From Conchocele bisecta (taxonomy: Eukaryota > Mollusca > Bivalvia > Lucinida > Thyasiridae): a DNA stretch of 64,000 bases. The notes under the pieces were generated by a model. It did not search any database and had not been told where the DNA came from. It saw only the letters and a program-made list of their open reading frames with translations. Made by a program: the position numbers and the translations under genes. The DNA lies in contig CM055274.1 in assembly GCA_029237695.1 (NCBI GenBank), forward strand, positions 15,489,505 to 15,553,504, given 5' to 3'. Below, in pieces: positions 10,736-21,427 of the stretch (its first letter is position 1; each line of letters begins with the position of its first letter).

Positions 10736-11399
10736 AGTAGTTCATCTGTAAATATTACATATGAGGCCAGCTACATGTATGTAAAGCCTAACTACCTAAC
10801 AATGGTTTAGTCAGGGGTGGAGCCGATGAATTTATTTTAAATTCATAGCCCCACCCCACCCCACAATATTGTCTGTGCTGCCTAGATGAGGCATAAGTGA
10901 TGTGCCTTAGAAACAAGGTGAACATACATGCCTCAGTGACCTTGGTCAGTCGGACGTGGAACATATGCAAAACAAAGCAACATCCCTAGACACACATTGT
11001 GGCTAAATATTATCAAAATGGGTGAAGTAGTTCATAACTTATTGAACTAGAAAAGAAAAATCTTTGTAAAACAAAATGCCACCCCTGTTTTCTTTTTACA
11101 TTACACACTCCTGCACTTGATGGTTGGGATGTATACCGAGTATGAAGATAATCAGCAACAAGAAATGAGGCAAAGCCACGAAGGCCAGGTTTTTTCCAAG
11201 CATGGACACTTGGATAACATAATTATACCCACTTTTTGTAGACTAGATGGCTGTGGCCTGCATGTCGCACCTTGGGGCGAGGCATGGACACTAAAAAAAT
11301 AGATATAGTAGATGGAAAAACTTAACGAAAAAACACATGGACGTACGGACGGACGGATGCGAAAATGCCGACGATATCGCGCTTTCCGCAAGTGGGTGC

Positions 11400-12425
11400 G
11401 ACAATGATGATAAACACCCATGTGAAGTATCAAGGTAATGGGTGAAGCAGTTGCAGAGATATAGTACACCAAAAAACTTTAACAAATAAATTCAAAGTAA
11501 TTTGACCTTGACATTGCGCACAGGGGCCGCATGGTTGGGGGTTAGAGTGAAAATATGGACGAAGATAAACACCCATGTGAAGTTTCAAGGTAATGGGTGA
11601 AGCAGTTGCAGAGATATAGTATAAAGAAAAAGTTTTAACCAAAACATTTAAGCAGACGTACGTTAAAAAGTTAACGTTGAAAATGGCTAAGTCAATTACG
11701 TAGAAATAATAGGTGAAGGTAAAAAAAATGGTCACATGTTGGATAGTTGTATGTGGTAGGCACCCCTTGGTTATGAAGCTGTGAAAATTTGGTGGTCCTA
11801 GGTGGTACAGTACCAAAGAAATGGACTTAAACACGAAAACTTAACATTGTAAACGCGAAAACTTAACATTGAAAATGGCTAAGTCGACTGTGCAGAAAAA
11901 ATGGGTCAAGTTAAAAAATAAGTAACATGTTGGATAATGATATGTGGTGGGCACCCCTTGATTATGAAGCTGTGAAAGTTTGGTGGTCCTAGGTGGTACA
12001 GTACCAAAGAAATGGACTTAAACACGAAAACTTAACATTGTAAACGCGAAAACTTAACATTGAAAATGGCTAAGTTGACTGCGCGGAAAAAATGGGTCAA
12101 GTTAAAAAAAAAGGTAACATGTTGGATAGTGATATGTGGTGGGCACCCCTTGATTATGAAGCTGTGAAAATTTGGTGGTCCTAGGTGGTACAGTACCAAA
12201 GAAATGGACTTTAAACACGAAAACTTAACATTGAAAACGCGAAAACTTAACATTGAAAATGGCTAAGTCGACTGCGCGGAAAAAATGGGTCAATTTAAAA
12301 AAAAAGTAACATGTTGGATAGTGATACGTGGTGGGCACCCCTTGATTATGAAGCTGTGAAAGTTTGGTGGTCCTAGGTGGTACAGTAACAAAGAAATGGA
12401 CTCAAACACGAAAACTTAACATTGA
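11400..12425. repeat. Tandem array, units of about 165-185 bp, in ALG5 intron 1
   Basis: GAAAACTTAACATTGAAAATGGCTAAGTC, AACATGTTGGATAGTGATATGTGGTGGGCACCCCTTG and TTTGGTGGTCCTAGGTGGTACAGTA recur about four times at regular spacing. The first unit (11400-11640) is more diverged. The array ends in a GC-rich CCGCCCGCCGCCCGCCCGG stretch and a (GACA)n run near 12545, the same architecture as the 59.6-62.2 kb array. Long ORFs on the minus strand here are read-throughs of the repeat. Confidence 0.75.
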
Positions 12426-12959
12426 TTGTGGATGCCGCCCGCCGCCCGCCCGGCTTTCGCCAATCCAATAGCCTGGATTTTTTTTCAAAAAACCTGACTA
12501 AAAACTGTAAAATTAGTTCACCGGACAACGAAAATTGTCTACTGACAGACAGACAGACAGACAGGGTAAACACTATATGCGCCCCGACAACCGTTGTGGT
12601 GGCATGAAAATGAAACGTGTTACTAAGGTACATGTACGCAGGCACATCTATACATACATACGTACATGGACTAACACTATATCCACTCTTGCCTATTAGC
12701 GAGGGGATAACAAGGGCGTAGTTATTACGAAGCTAATCCACAAGCTAATCCTTGCTGGCATCCTTGATAATAACGATAAAATGTGTTCATAGAACACAGA
12801 TGCCCCGACATACCGCTTTGATAGAAAACGAGGCAAAAGTAAAAAAAAAAAGGCAAGGGAGCGGGACGAACGTGGATTTGTCACAGGGTGGTAGAGGAAC
12901 ATTAGAGCAATGCATGAATGAAATATGAAGCAGATGCGTGAAAGCAATTATTGAGAAAA

Positions 12960-14625
12960 TATTAAAAAGGTAAATGCATTTGCCTTAAAAAGAAGGTGAA
13001 CAGTCCCCAGTGACCTTGACCTTGGGTGTTCGGGCATGGGTTGTATGCGAAACGAAGCACCAACCCTAGACAGACATTGTGGGCAAATATTATTGAAATT
13101 GGTGAAGGAGTTGAGGAGTAATTGAGAAAACATTACAAACTTAAAATGCATTTGCCTTACAAACAAGGTGAACATACATGTACATGTAAGTCCCCAGTGA
13201 CCTTGGATGTCTGGGCATGGTTCATGTGCGAAACACAGCAGCATCCCTAGACATCCTTGTAGGCAAATATTATTGAAATTGGTGAAGGAGTTAAAGGTAC
13301 ATGGCCACTCAGTAGGCACAAAATGACATTTTCTGGCAAAATAAACATTCATTCACCATTACCCCATGTATTGAACAGAGGATATTCCATCGTACATTTT
13401 GAATAGCGGGAAATAATACAAGAGTGTGCGTCGGCTTCCGCATAAGCAACGAGTGAGCGTAGCGAACGAGTTGCTTGCACGGACGCCGACGGACACGAGT
13501 GTATTATTTCCGCTTTTCAAACATGTACAATGGAATATCCTATTTATTACACTTCCACGACAGATATATATGCACATTTAGTCTATTTTTGAGATTATAA
13601 ACAATGAATTGTGATGTGCGCATATTTATACGATGACGTGTTTTCCCGCGTTTTGACATTACGTTGTGTGCATGACGTCAAATGTGACGTCATGTAAACT
13701 TTTTGAAATTCAAAGTACGCAGCTGTTTCTATAAACCAGATATATTTGACTGCATGTTTGGAATGTGTTCAATCACATTCTAGATTAATCAAAACCATTT
13801 CCAAGTTTTCAAATAACTTTATTTTGACTGTAATAAAAAGTAAACAGTTTGCATGGTAGCTCGTGGTTTCCAAGAAAACAGGCGTGCAATTACGGGTGTT
13901 CTCTTCACAGTGTATTATTTGTATGGAGCTGATTACGTGTTTTCTCTCATAGCGAAACCCGTGCAAATAATTTGCAAGAGTGTAATAATTGCATTTATTG
14001 GCTTTATTATACATTTTATATCAGATGTAAATTTCCATACTGATATCAGGGACGATAACTGTGTTTCCTTAAAATGTTACGGACATTACTATTTATTCTC
14101 TGTATTATTTTTTTATGTACAATGATCATACTTTATAATCTGTCGAAAAATATTATTTTTTCAGGCGACGCATATAATTACATGTAGTGAAAATAATTAA
14201 AAAATATCATGCCTCATTTGCATATGAAAATAGCCTGATACGACCGCGAGTCACTATCAGTAAAATATATATTACTAACTGATTATATCTGTATAGTGGG
14301 CACTCGTAATTTTTAGAACTGGTGGAATAGTGACACAATTATACACTTATTTAATTCCTATAAAGAACAGTTTGTACTTACTGAGTGGTCATGTACCTTT
14401 AAGGAGTTATTGAGAAAACATAACACATTTGCCTTATAAACAAGGTGAACATAAGGTCCCCAGTGACCTCGAGTGTTTGGGCGTGGGTCATTTGCGAAAC
14501 AAAGCACCATCCCTAGACATTGTGGGCAAATATTATTGAAATTGGTGAAGGAATTATTGAAAACGCATTTGCCTCACGGACACACGGACAGACGCATGCA
14601 AGCACAGACAGGGATAAAACATACA
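12960..14625. repeat. Tandem array of about 150-165-bp units, split by an insertion
   Basis: Units contain GCATTTGCCTTA.AAACAAGGTGAACA, CCCCAGTGACCTTG and GTGGGCAAATATTATTGAAATTGGTGAAGGAGTT. Two to three units precede 13291 and one follows 14403; the two parts were contiguous before the element at 13295-14398 inserted. 12426-12959 between the arrays shows no gene. Confidence 0.7.
13295..14398. mobile_element. piggyBac-type non-autonomous element flanked by TTAA
   Basis: Termini are AGGTACATGGCCACTCAGTA at the left and TACTGAGTGGTCATGTACCT (allowing the inner TACTTACTGAG) at the right, about 20-bp inverted repeats. TTAA occurs directly outside both ends (13291-13294, 14399-14402). Removing the element and one TTAA restores the repeat unit GGTGAAGGAGTTAAGGAGTTATTGAG, comparable to the uninterrupted unit at 13105. 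The interior holds a large imperfect palindrome (13375-13545) and short ORFs without recognisable transposase motifs. Targeting TTAA without extra duplication is the hallmark of the piggyBac superfamily. Confidence 0.75.
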
Positions 14626-14994
14626 ACTCTGTTACACCTTGTTACGCTTTGTTGCAGTATTTCCCCATACGTTACACACTTTAGCATTGTTACCGTCTCC
14701 TAGAAAACATGTCCAATTGTTTTGAAAATAAGCAATAAAACAGAAAATATCAATAGTATATGTCAGTTACATGGGAAAATTTTCCTTCGTTACAATGTTA
14801 CACCGTTACACTGTAACAAAATGGGCACCTCCTGCCAGTTGGTATCTTTTTGTGCAGTATCTACTAACAAATATGAATTACCCCACCCACCAAATTAACA
14901 TGCAGTTAAATTGCATCAGCCAGTCGCTTCATTTTGTTAGACTACGTGCTCAAATATAAGACATTAACTGACAAAAAATATATATTGCACATAC

Positions 14995-15060
14995 ACAAAG
15001 AAATATAATGAATGCTACGGCAAGGAATCCAATAAATATCGACGCTAAAGTAAGTTCCAT
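14995..15060 (-). CDS. ALG5: ALG5 exon 1: start codon and N-terminal membrane anchor
   Basis: ATG at 15060 opens 22 codons, MELTLASIFIGFLAVAFIIF plus LC, an uninterrupted hydrophobic helix as expected for the single N-terminal anchor of ALG5. The donor GTATGT follows 14995 in phase 0 and joins LVVVIYM at 10524. Exon 1 is not strongly conserved in sequence; the call rests on hydrophobicity, splice donor, phase and position upstream of exon 2. Intron 1 (10525-14994) is 4.5 kb and filled with repeats. Confidence 0.8.
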
Positions 15061-15520
15061 AATTTCAGCAAAACCGGAAGTTGACAGATGCCACGACTTT
15101 TTATGTTATCTCCCTTGTTATATGTTATCTCCCTTGAGATAGAATATTATGCAAATTTCTAGAATATTATGCAAATTTCTATTTATATAGGAAGAGGAGG
15201 AGGTCTGTGATGATTCAAATGACTCAATTTTTCCTCATGAAAACATTCCTAGTCATGTGACCAATGATCACACTTATCAGTATTCTAACAATGTTAATAA
15301 GTTGAAATTGTTTATATTGTAACCGGGCGGGTTAGTCTGTGTGCAGGCTGATCAGGGTCTACGGTGTTCACAGACAGAACCACCGCCGGTTATTTTAGCA
15401 GGTTCTCTGAGATAGTTCTGGCCTCCTTCGCACGAATGTTTCGAAACACACTGACTGACAAGACTGGTAGGAGATAATATATTTTATTTCTATGGAACGC
15501 CAAATCTACATAAACTCAAA
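15061..15520 (-). promoter_or_regulatory. Presumed ALG5 5' flank and promoter region
   Basis: The 460 bp upstream of the ALG5 ATG carry short tandem duplications (ATGTTATCTCCCTTG twice at about 15103-15135; AGAATATTATGCAAATTTCT twice at about 15140-15180). The duplicated octamer ATGCAAAT matches the POU/Oct consensus. No TATA box is evident at a sensible place. The call is positional only. Confidence 0.35.
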
Positions 15521-15962
15521 TAATTAATGCTAGCTTCAAATAATTAGTGCTCTCTCTAATTCTATTAGTGCTCTCTCAATTTCAATTAGTGATCTCTCTA
15601 ATTCAATTTGTGCTCTCTCTAATTCAATTTGAGCTCTCTCTAATTCAATTTCATTAATAGAGAGAGCATGAATTAAATTTGAGAGAGCACTAATTGAATT
15701 TGAGATATCACTAATTGAATTTGAGAGAGGACAAATTGAATTGGAGAGAGCACTAATTGAATTTGAGAGAGCACTAATTGAATTAGAGAGAGCATTAAAT
15801 GTATGTGTTTTTGAGCTCTCTGCAAATAATATAGAGCTAGCACGAATTCAATTAATGCTCTCTCTAATTCAATTAGAGATCTCTATAATTCAATTAGTGC
15901 TCTCTCTAATTGAATTTGTGCTCTCGCTAATTGAATTTGTGCTCTCTCTCTAATTGAACTTG
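15520..15962. repeat. Palindromic minisatellite of about 21-bp units
   Basis: Units of TGTGCTCTCTCTAATTCAATT run forward from 15540 to 15650, switch to the reverse complement (AATTGAATTTGAGAGAGCAC) from 15655 to 15800, and switch back from 15850 to 15960. The array can fold into long hairpins. It lies between the ALG5 5' end and the first Polinton gene. The 70-residue ORF over it (repeating ERALIE) is a translation of the repeat. Confidence 0.85.
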
Positions 15963-16026
15963 TATGAAGTATGAAAATATTAATTAAATAATTAATTATT
16001 TAATTAATATTTAAAAAAAAGTATAT

Positions 16027-16764
16027 TTGCTAACATATAGGAAGTATAAAAATATGCCTGCGAGAAATTTCTTCGGACGAAGAAAAATGAGAAAAGTTAT
16101 GGATGAGAAAATTATTCCGCCTCAACTGATTAGCGGCGTAGAAAAGCTTCATATAACTAGAGATCAACTGCGAAAACAAGCGGACGATCTCAACATACCA
16201 TACAGTAAATGCCAAAGAGTTCCTGGGTTGACAAAAATAATAAAATTTCAAGCTAAAGAAAAGAAAACTAGTAGTTATTCAAACATTGAGTTAAACCACG
16301 GTTTAAACCAAGGCTTAAAACAAGATTTGAAAATGTTGCCACAAGTTGAAAAACTCAGAGCAGAAGCCTCATCGCTACGGTTGACATACAGTAAACGCAT
16401 AAGAAGAGATCCAGGGTTGACAAAACTCTTGAACGAGGCTAAAAACACAGCTTTCACGACTAGGTTTACCAGGGCCTACAAGCGAGGTGCCTTCAATAAT
16501 ATAGACAATGCTGATAAAGTTGGGCTTGCGGAAGAGAGTGTTATGAGTCTGCGTGCCAATGCTATCGCGCAGAGAAAGACCCCACATAAAGTGGTGTCGA
16601 AGTTGAACCGAAAGTTGGTGAACGCAATAGCCGACGAAGGTGAGAAGATATTAGGCATCCACGACGAAGATAAGGAACGGGTGGAGAAAGGTAGGAGAAA
16701 CATAGAGCTTTCTTTTCGTAAGGGTATAGACGGGACAATATCTGAAAGGATAGTTGACAAGTAG
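16027..16764 (+). CDS. Polinton PolB N-terminal segment with two SAP-like repeats
   Basis: A 245-residue ORF. Two related segments, LRKQADDLNIPYSKCQRVPG (about residues 58-77) and LRAEASSLRLTYSKRIRRDPG (about 110-130), each followed by LTK(I/L), look like SAP-type helix-extended-loop-helix DNA-binding repeats. The C-terminal third is basic and helical. It ends at TAG 16762-16764, and the same reading frame stays open from 16771 to 16965, so this may be the N-terminus of the polymerase interrupted by a nonsense codon rather than a separate gene. The similarity to N-terminal parts of invertebrate element-encoded polymerases is from memory of the family, not computed. Confidence 0.6.
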   Translation: MLTYRKYKNMPARNFFGRRKMRKVMDEKIIPPQLISGVEKLHITRDQLRKQADDLNIPYSKCQRVPGLTKIIKFQAKEKKTSSYSNIELNHGLNQGLKQDLKMLPQVEKLRAEASSLRLTYSKRIRRDPGLTKLLNEAKNTAFTTRFTRAYKRGAFNNIDNADKVGLAEESVMSLRANAIAQRKTPHKVVSKLNRKLVNAIADEGEKILGIHDEDKERVEKGRRNIELSFRKGIDGTISERIVDK

Positions 16765-16770
16765 GCTCCG

Positions 16771-19700
16771 ATGCTGACGAGCAACTTCTATCTGAGATAC
16801 TCTTGTTCTTACAAGCTAACACATATAGAGGAGAAAGACAGTCGTTGTAGAGCGAAAACTATAATATTTCACAAAAACAATCGGATGAAACAAATGGATG
16901 AGTTCTTACGAGGAGGTATGTACATGGGTGAAGAGACAAGAAGAAACTCGTATGAACCTGGATAAGATAGACAGACCAAACACGAAGTGGACGTTTGTCC
17001 GGTGGGTAGACGTATTCGTAAAATTAGTTTTAGGTGATAGGAGGGAAGACACAGGGTTAACCTCAACAGTAGCATCCGGAGGACCTCTTCCGGATTGGTT
17101 GAGGAACAAGGAGGATATGTACGCATTAGATAAATACAACGACGATTTGTGTCTTTTCAGATGTCTAGCTATTCATTTTGAAGATGTTCGAGCGGACAAG
17201 TGTTGTGATAAGGCACGAAGCATGGCTAACGAGTATTTCGCGAAAAACAAGAACACCGCGAGAGGACCGGTTCCTTTTGAGGACATGAAGAAAGTGGAGG
17301 AATGTTTCAGTGTATGAATAGAAGTGTACTAGCCAACGGAAGAAGGAGTTTGATATTTGAGAAAGACACCAGCACACTACGAGGAGGTAGGAGAGAAGAA
17401 AATGACGATAGGATTGTTCAAAAACCACGCGGTCCTAGTGACAAACATAAAGAATCTAACAAAAATCTACTGTTGCTACGATTGCAGACAGAGATTCACC
17501 AACGCCAGCAACATGAAGAGGCACGCAGCAACATGCATGAGGGGAGAGACCGTAGTCGTGTGCAAAGGTAAGATGATAGACAGATCAATTTCCGCGTTTG
17601 AAAAAGCCTTTTACCCAAGATCGTATGCCAGCAAAATGTCGATAGACTGGATAAAATCTTTAGAAGTCAATCACATACACACCGCCAGGTGCGGACACGG
17701 AGGAGAAAGGTGGGTTGCAGGGGCTCCGGTCGACGGATACTGCAGGGAGACAAATACCGTGTACCAATTACACGGCTGTCACTGGCACGGATGTTCACTC
17801 CACACAAGGCGCATGGGTAAAAGGTATAAAAAAACTCTCGATGGGGACGCGGCAATAATCTCAGCCGGATACACACTCGTGGTTATTTGGGAGTGCGACT
17901 ATAAGTCACGAAATCATCCACAAGTAGAACAGACGGTCCCGGAGACAGTATTGTACCCGCACCAAATAGTGTACAACTTTAAAGCTTACCTATACGTCAA
18001 CGGAGGGGAGGTAAAAACTCGAGACCTAGAGTACGAGGTTGCCCACGTTCCGATAAGTGTTTCAGTAGGCGACAGTCTCTCAAGAACGACAACACACATT
18101 TGCGAGAGAGATCCTGAAGTTTTGGTATCAAAGTTCTTGAGGGAGTTGAAAAGCAGAGGTAAAACGATCAAAAACGATGTGCAACGCAAGTACATGCCGA
18201 CTGATATGGACAAACTCCCGGAAACACAAATCAAAGCTATAAAGAGGTGGATAGAACAGGTTCCCGTGGTAGGATTCAACTCTAGTAGATACGACATAAA
18301 CCTGATAAAGAAACAACTCGTTGGGAAACTGGCTGACACAACCGATAAAGTTATGGTAGGTAAGAAGACAAACACGACGATATTTCTGTTCACTCCGGAA
18401 TTCAGGTTTCTAGACATTGCTCTGTCCATGGGACCCGGAACTAGTTACGACAAATGGATCAAGGCATACGACTGCTCGATGCACAAGTCTTTCTTTCCCT
18501 ACGAGTGGTTCGACTCCCCCGAAAAGTTTGACTACGATGGTTTACCATCGAACACTGGTATTCCAAACTGCGAGGCGGATACCTTATTACAGAGAGTGAG
18601 CTAGAAGCGTGCAACGCGATCTACAAAGAGAAAAACATGACAACTTTTGCGGACTGGCTGCGATACTACAACGATCTGGACGTCGCACCGTTCTTGGAAG
18701 CGGTGGGAGAAATGTGTAACTTTTACAAAGACAGAGGAGTTGATATTCTTAAAGACGCAATAACGCTACCCGGTGTGGCTCTGCAATATTTGTTGCGGGG
18801 AACCATCAAGGAGGATGTGAAAAGCTACAGAACAAATGAAAACGCCGCCGCATACGCAAAATTTCCACCATTGTACGCACCCGAAAAGGAAACTTACGAC
18901 ATGCTGCAGGGAGCTCTTGTCGGAGGACCATCTATAGTGTTTTCGAGATACGAGGAAGCCGGAGTATCTAACATCCGCACGGATACAAATAAGAAATGCG
19001 GATCGGTGCTCGGTTACGACGCTAACGCATTGTACCTGTCGACTCTGAAGAAAGTGATGCCTTGCGGTAAAGAGATCATCTGACACGTTGGAGAACCTAC
19101 AAACCAGATGGTCGTGGACAGATTCTCGCAAAGAATTTTGAAGTCCGAGTGGTTCGGATTTGCCGAGGTAGATATCGAGGTGCCGAAAAATTTACGAAAA
19201 CACTTTTCGGAAATGTCGCCGCTGTTCACAAACAGGGTTGTTAAAGAAGAAGAGGTTCCAGGCACATGTTGGATTACCTAGAGAATACAGGTAGGAACAG
19301 GGGAGACGATAAGAAACTAGTGGGAACTCTGTCTACAGACAAGACGTTGCTGTACGCGCCGCTACTGAAGTGGTATCTGCGACACGGACTAGAAATAACT
19401 GCTGTGTACAGAACTTTGGATTACCAAGAAGGAAAGCCGTTCGAATGGTTCGTAGACGAAGTAACCGCAGCACGTAGAACATGAGATGTCGACAGTAGCA
19501 AGGCCGTCGTGGGCGAGATATTCAAGTTGGTGGGCAACTCTTGTATACTACGTATACTAACAACGAGAGCTGCGTTGACAAAGCATTGCGATCCGCATTC
19601 TTCGAAGATATCGAGGAGATTGGAGACGCTTACGAGATATCTAGCAGGAAACCGAGAGTAGTAACGACTAGACCGTTTCACTGTGGGATAGCTGTTTATC

Positions 19701-20092
19701 AGTTGGCAAAGTTGAGGATGTTGGAGTTCTACTACGACTTTCTAGATAAATACGTTGACCGAAGCGATTTCGAGTTGATACAGATGGATACAGACAGTAT
19801 GTATATAGGAATTTCCAGCAACAGCATGGATTCTATAATAAAGTCGAATATGATCGACCCTTTCGAAAGAGAGAAACGAGATTGGATATCTTGGGATAAG
19901 TGGAGCAACCGCGAGCCAGGACTCTTCAAGATGGAGTTCCCCGGACACCGAGCGATTGCCTTGTCTAGCAAGTGTTATATTGTCGAAAAAGTTCCCGAAA
20001 AAGGAAGTCGGGAAGAAGAAGAGAAACAAATTAAACCGGATGATTTTATGAAAAATCCGCCAAAGGTATGTCCAAGAGAACAAACAGTCTGA
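16771..20092 (+). pseudogene. Polinton protein-primed family-B DNA polymerase, multiply disrupted and 3'-truncated
   Basis: Order of domains: an OTU-like segment (DKYNDDLCLFRCLAIHF near 17128-17178, partner His in NHAVLV near 17424), a C2H2 finger (CCYDCRQRF...HAATC, 17474-17540), a PD-(D/E)xK-like patch (APVDGYCRETNTVYQLHG), then the 3'-5' exonuclease (VVGFNSSRYDINL; YYNDLDV) and palm (GYDANALYLS, motif A; MDTDSMY, motif C, near 19784). The intact protein would replicate the element using a terminal-protein primer. Damage: three in-frame stops at 17315-17368, a frameshift near 18590, stops at 19081 and about 19482, a frame change near 19265, and a deletion directly after KLVGNS that removes the rest of motif B. 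The C-terminus is lost at the junction near 20070. It cannot encode an active polymerase. Confidence 0.92.
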
Positions 20093-20652
20093 ACTGGGAT
20101 AGATAGTCCATCGTATGCGAGGTGGATGTTGACGCGGCCGCGTCTGACAGAAACTTTGTGTTTAGACAATATATGAGAGACCACGCCCATGAACTCGCGA
20201 CCGGGATCGACCTGGAGAAGATTCGGCCATTTGAGAGGACTCCTCTTATATATTCGGGAAATAGCCTCGGCCACCTCCTTAGACTCTTTCGTGGCCAGTG
20301 GCTCAGCCCCTTTATAGCGACTCGCTACGTCAACGGTTGTCAGTGCGTACTTGTACGTCTTGCGACCGACGCGATCGTGAGGGAGAAACAGGAGGTCTGC
20401 TTGGTGGACTTCGTTCGGCACCGGCACGTCGAATTTCGGCCGCTGAATATTGTGAGGCGCGGGTAAATAGATCTGCCAGATGGCCTGCTTCTTGAGCCAT
20501 TCCTTGGCGGCGTTTTTGGAAACCTTGGTCGCCGCCGCGAGGTTCTTGATGGCCGCGAGTCCCTTCCAGTAGCCGCGGGGGCTGTAATATGTGTTCGCTA
20601 GATTGGGCGTTAGGCGAACCGATAGTTTGGTATCAAGCTTGCACGTGTCCAT
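20083..20652 (-). pseudogene. Polinton retroviral-type (DDE) integrase, C-terminally truncated
   Basis: ATG at 20652 (TATGATGGACACG), overlapping the stop of the gene upstream. The N-terminal part includes YYSPRGYWKGLAAI and EWLKKQAIWQIYLPAP, then the rve core: first catalytic Asp in NEVHQADLLFLPHD, second in LLQVDPGREFMG. The third acidic residue (Glu) is missing because the reading frame leaves integrase sequence after VRRGRVNIH at about 20124 and runs into antisense polymerase DNA. An intact copy would insert the element into host chromosomes. Tail-to-tail arrangement with the polymerase results from a deletion (see findings). The ORF continues artefactually to 19975. Confidence 0.9.
20107..20123 (+). 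repeat. 17-bp direct repeat at the PolB/integrase junction
   Basis: TCCATCGTATGCGAGGT here is identical to 20648-20664, where it belongs to the end of the upstream small gene (codons for LAYDG on the minus strand). At this site it fits neither the integrase nor the polymerase, so it looks like a templated filler at a repair junction. Confidence 0.75.
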
Positions 20653-20957
20653 CGTATGCGAGGTATTCTAGTAGGGCGAACAGTCTCCAACATGCCCTCG
20701 CCAGATCGTCCGGTAACTGCGTCGTCGATACTAAACCTTTGTTGGAAGTTGCGCTGCAGCTGCCGGTTAAGTTCCCCCAATTCATGAATTGGAACAGGAG
20801 CGGGAACTCGGAGGAATCTAACATCCGCTTTACGAACAGGTTGGCCGCTTTTTCATCCTCACGCCACGTCTCTAGAGAGTCTTGGGCCAGACGGATCAGA
20901 CCCTTTGTGCCAGCTAAACGGTGTTTAAGGGCCGTGTAGCCTACATCGATATATATA
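20633..20957 (-). CDS. Conserved Polinton accessory protein (function unknown), start unclear
   Basis: Continuous minus-strand reading frame, roughly 105 residues: IDVGYTALKHRLAGTKGLIR, DSLETWREDEKAANLFVKRM, SSEFPLLFQFMNWGNL, ending LARACWRLFALLEYLAYDGHVQA. No upstream ATG is in frame; the first Met is internal, so the start has been lost or differs. Its last codons overlap the integrase ATG by a frame offset (TATGATGGACACG), suggesting the two were expressed from one transcript. The same arrangement is known to me from related invertebrate elements. Helical and cytosolic by appearance; no named domain recognised. Confidence 0.6.
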
Positions 20958-21004
20958 AAATTTAAAAACGTTTTTTTTAAATAATTATTGCTTATTGCTT
21001 CTGC

Positions 21005-21427
21005 TTATTGCTTTTCCAAGTAGCTGACAAGATCCGTCGCAGCCATCCCCACGATGATGAATGCGATCTCGCGGTCTTTTTGGGCCTCTGACGGTACATA
21101 GAAATCTGACAGTTGGGGCTCGGGATCCAGCGGTGCGAGAATTTTCTGCGGATATGCCAACGCGTATTCGTGCATGGCTTTGTCAGCGTTCCGGAAAGTT
21201 TGCTCGGCGTGATTCTCGCGGCGAAGCTCTTTATTGACCCAGTCCAGTTGAGCGGTTCGTTATTTCGACCATGCTGCGTCTGCGCTCTTGAGTTGTTCTT
21301 CAGCTAAATCGTGACGCTTGCGCTCCTCATCCGAGTCTTTTCCTATTAACGAGAATAAATAGTTGCTACCGCCGAACGCCCCTGCGCTCACGACTGCCTC
21401 AAACAGCATTATTGCGATCGAAGCCAT
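21005..21427 (-). pseudogene. Small Polinton protein with N-terminal membrane helix, one premature stop
   Basis: ATG at 21427 opens MASIAIMLFEAVVSAGAFGG, a likely membrane helix, followed by a charged coil (DEERKRHDLAEEQLKSADAA). After codon 55 a TAA at 21260-21262 interrupts the frame, which then continues uninterrupted (LDWVNKELRRENHAEQTFRN ... PEPQLSDFYVPSEAQKDREI ... AATDLVSYLEKQ) to TAA at 21005, with a second weakly hydrophobic stretch. Total length 141 codons including stops. No ORF caller would report the whole gene because of the stop. Conserved in related elements; function unknown, perhaps a membrane or virion component. Confidence 0.65.

Noticed and set aside
12422..12645. ORFs with apparent Arg/Pro-rich content on both strands
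   Set aside because: GC-rich end of a tandem repeat followed by a GACA run; no conserved protein seen.
13359..14125. Transposase in the TTAA element
   Set aside because: Short ORFs only, with no DDD/DDE motif spacing; the element appears non-autonomous.
15741..15953. 70-residue ORF with repeated ERALIE
   Set aside because: Translation of the palindromic 21-bp array.
18917..19131. Minus-strand ORFs overlapping the polymerase
   Set aside because: Shadows of the plus-strand polymerase reading frame.
16771..20092. Alternative genetic code or programmed stop read-through in the polymerase
   Set aside because: TGA, TAG, frameshifts and a motif B deletion all occur, and the host genes use standard stops; decay is simpler.
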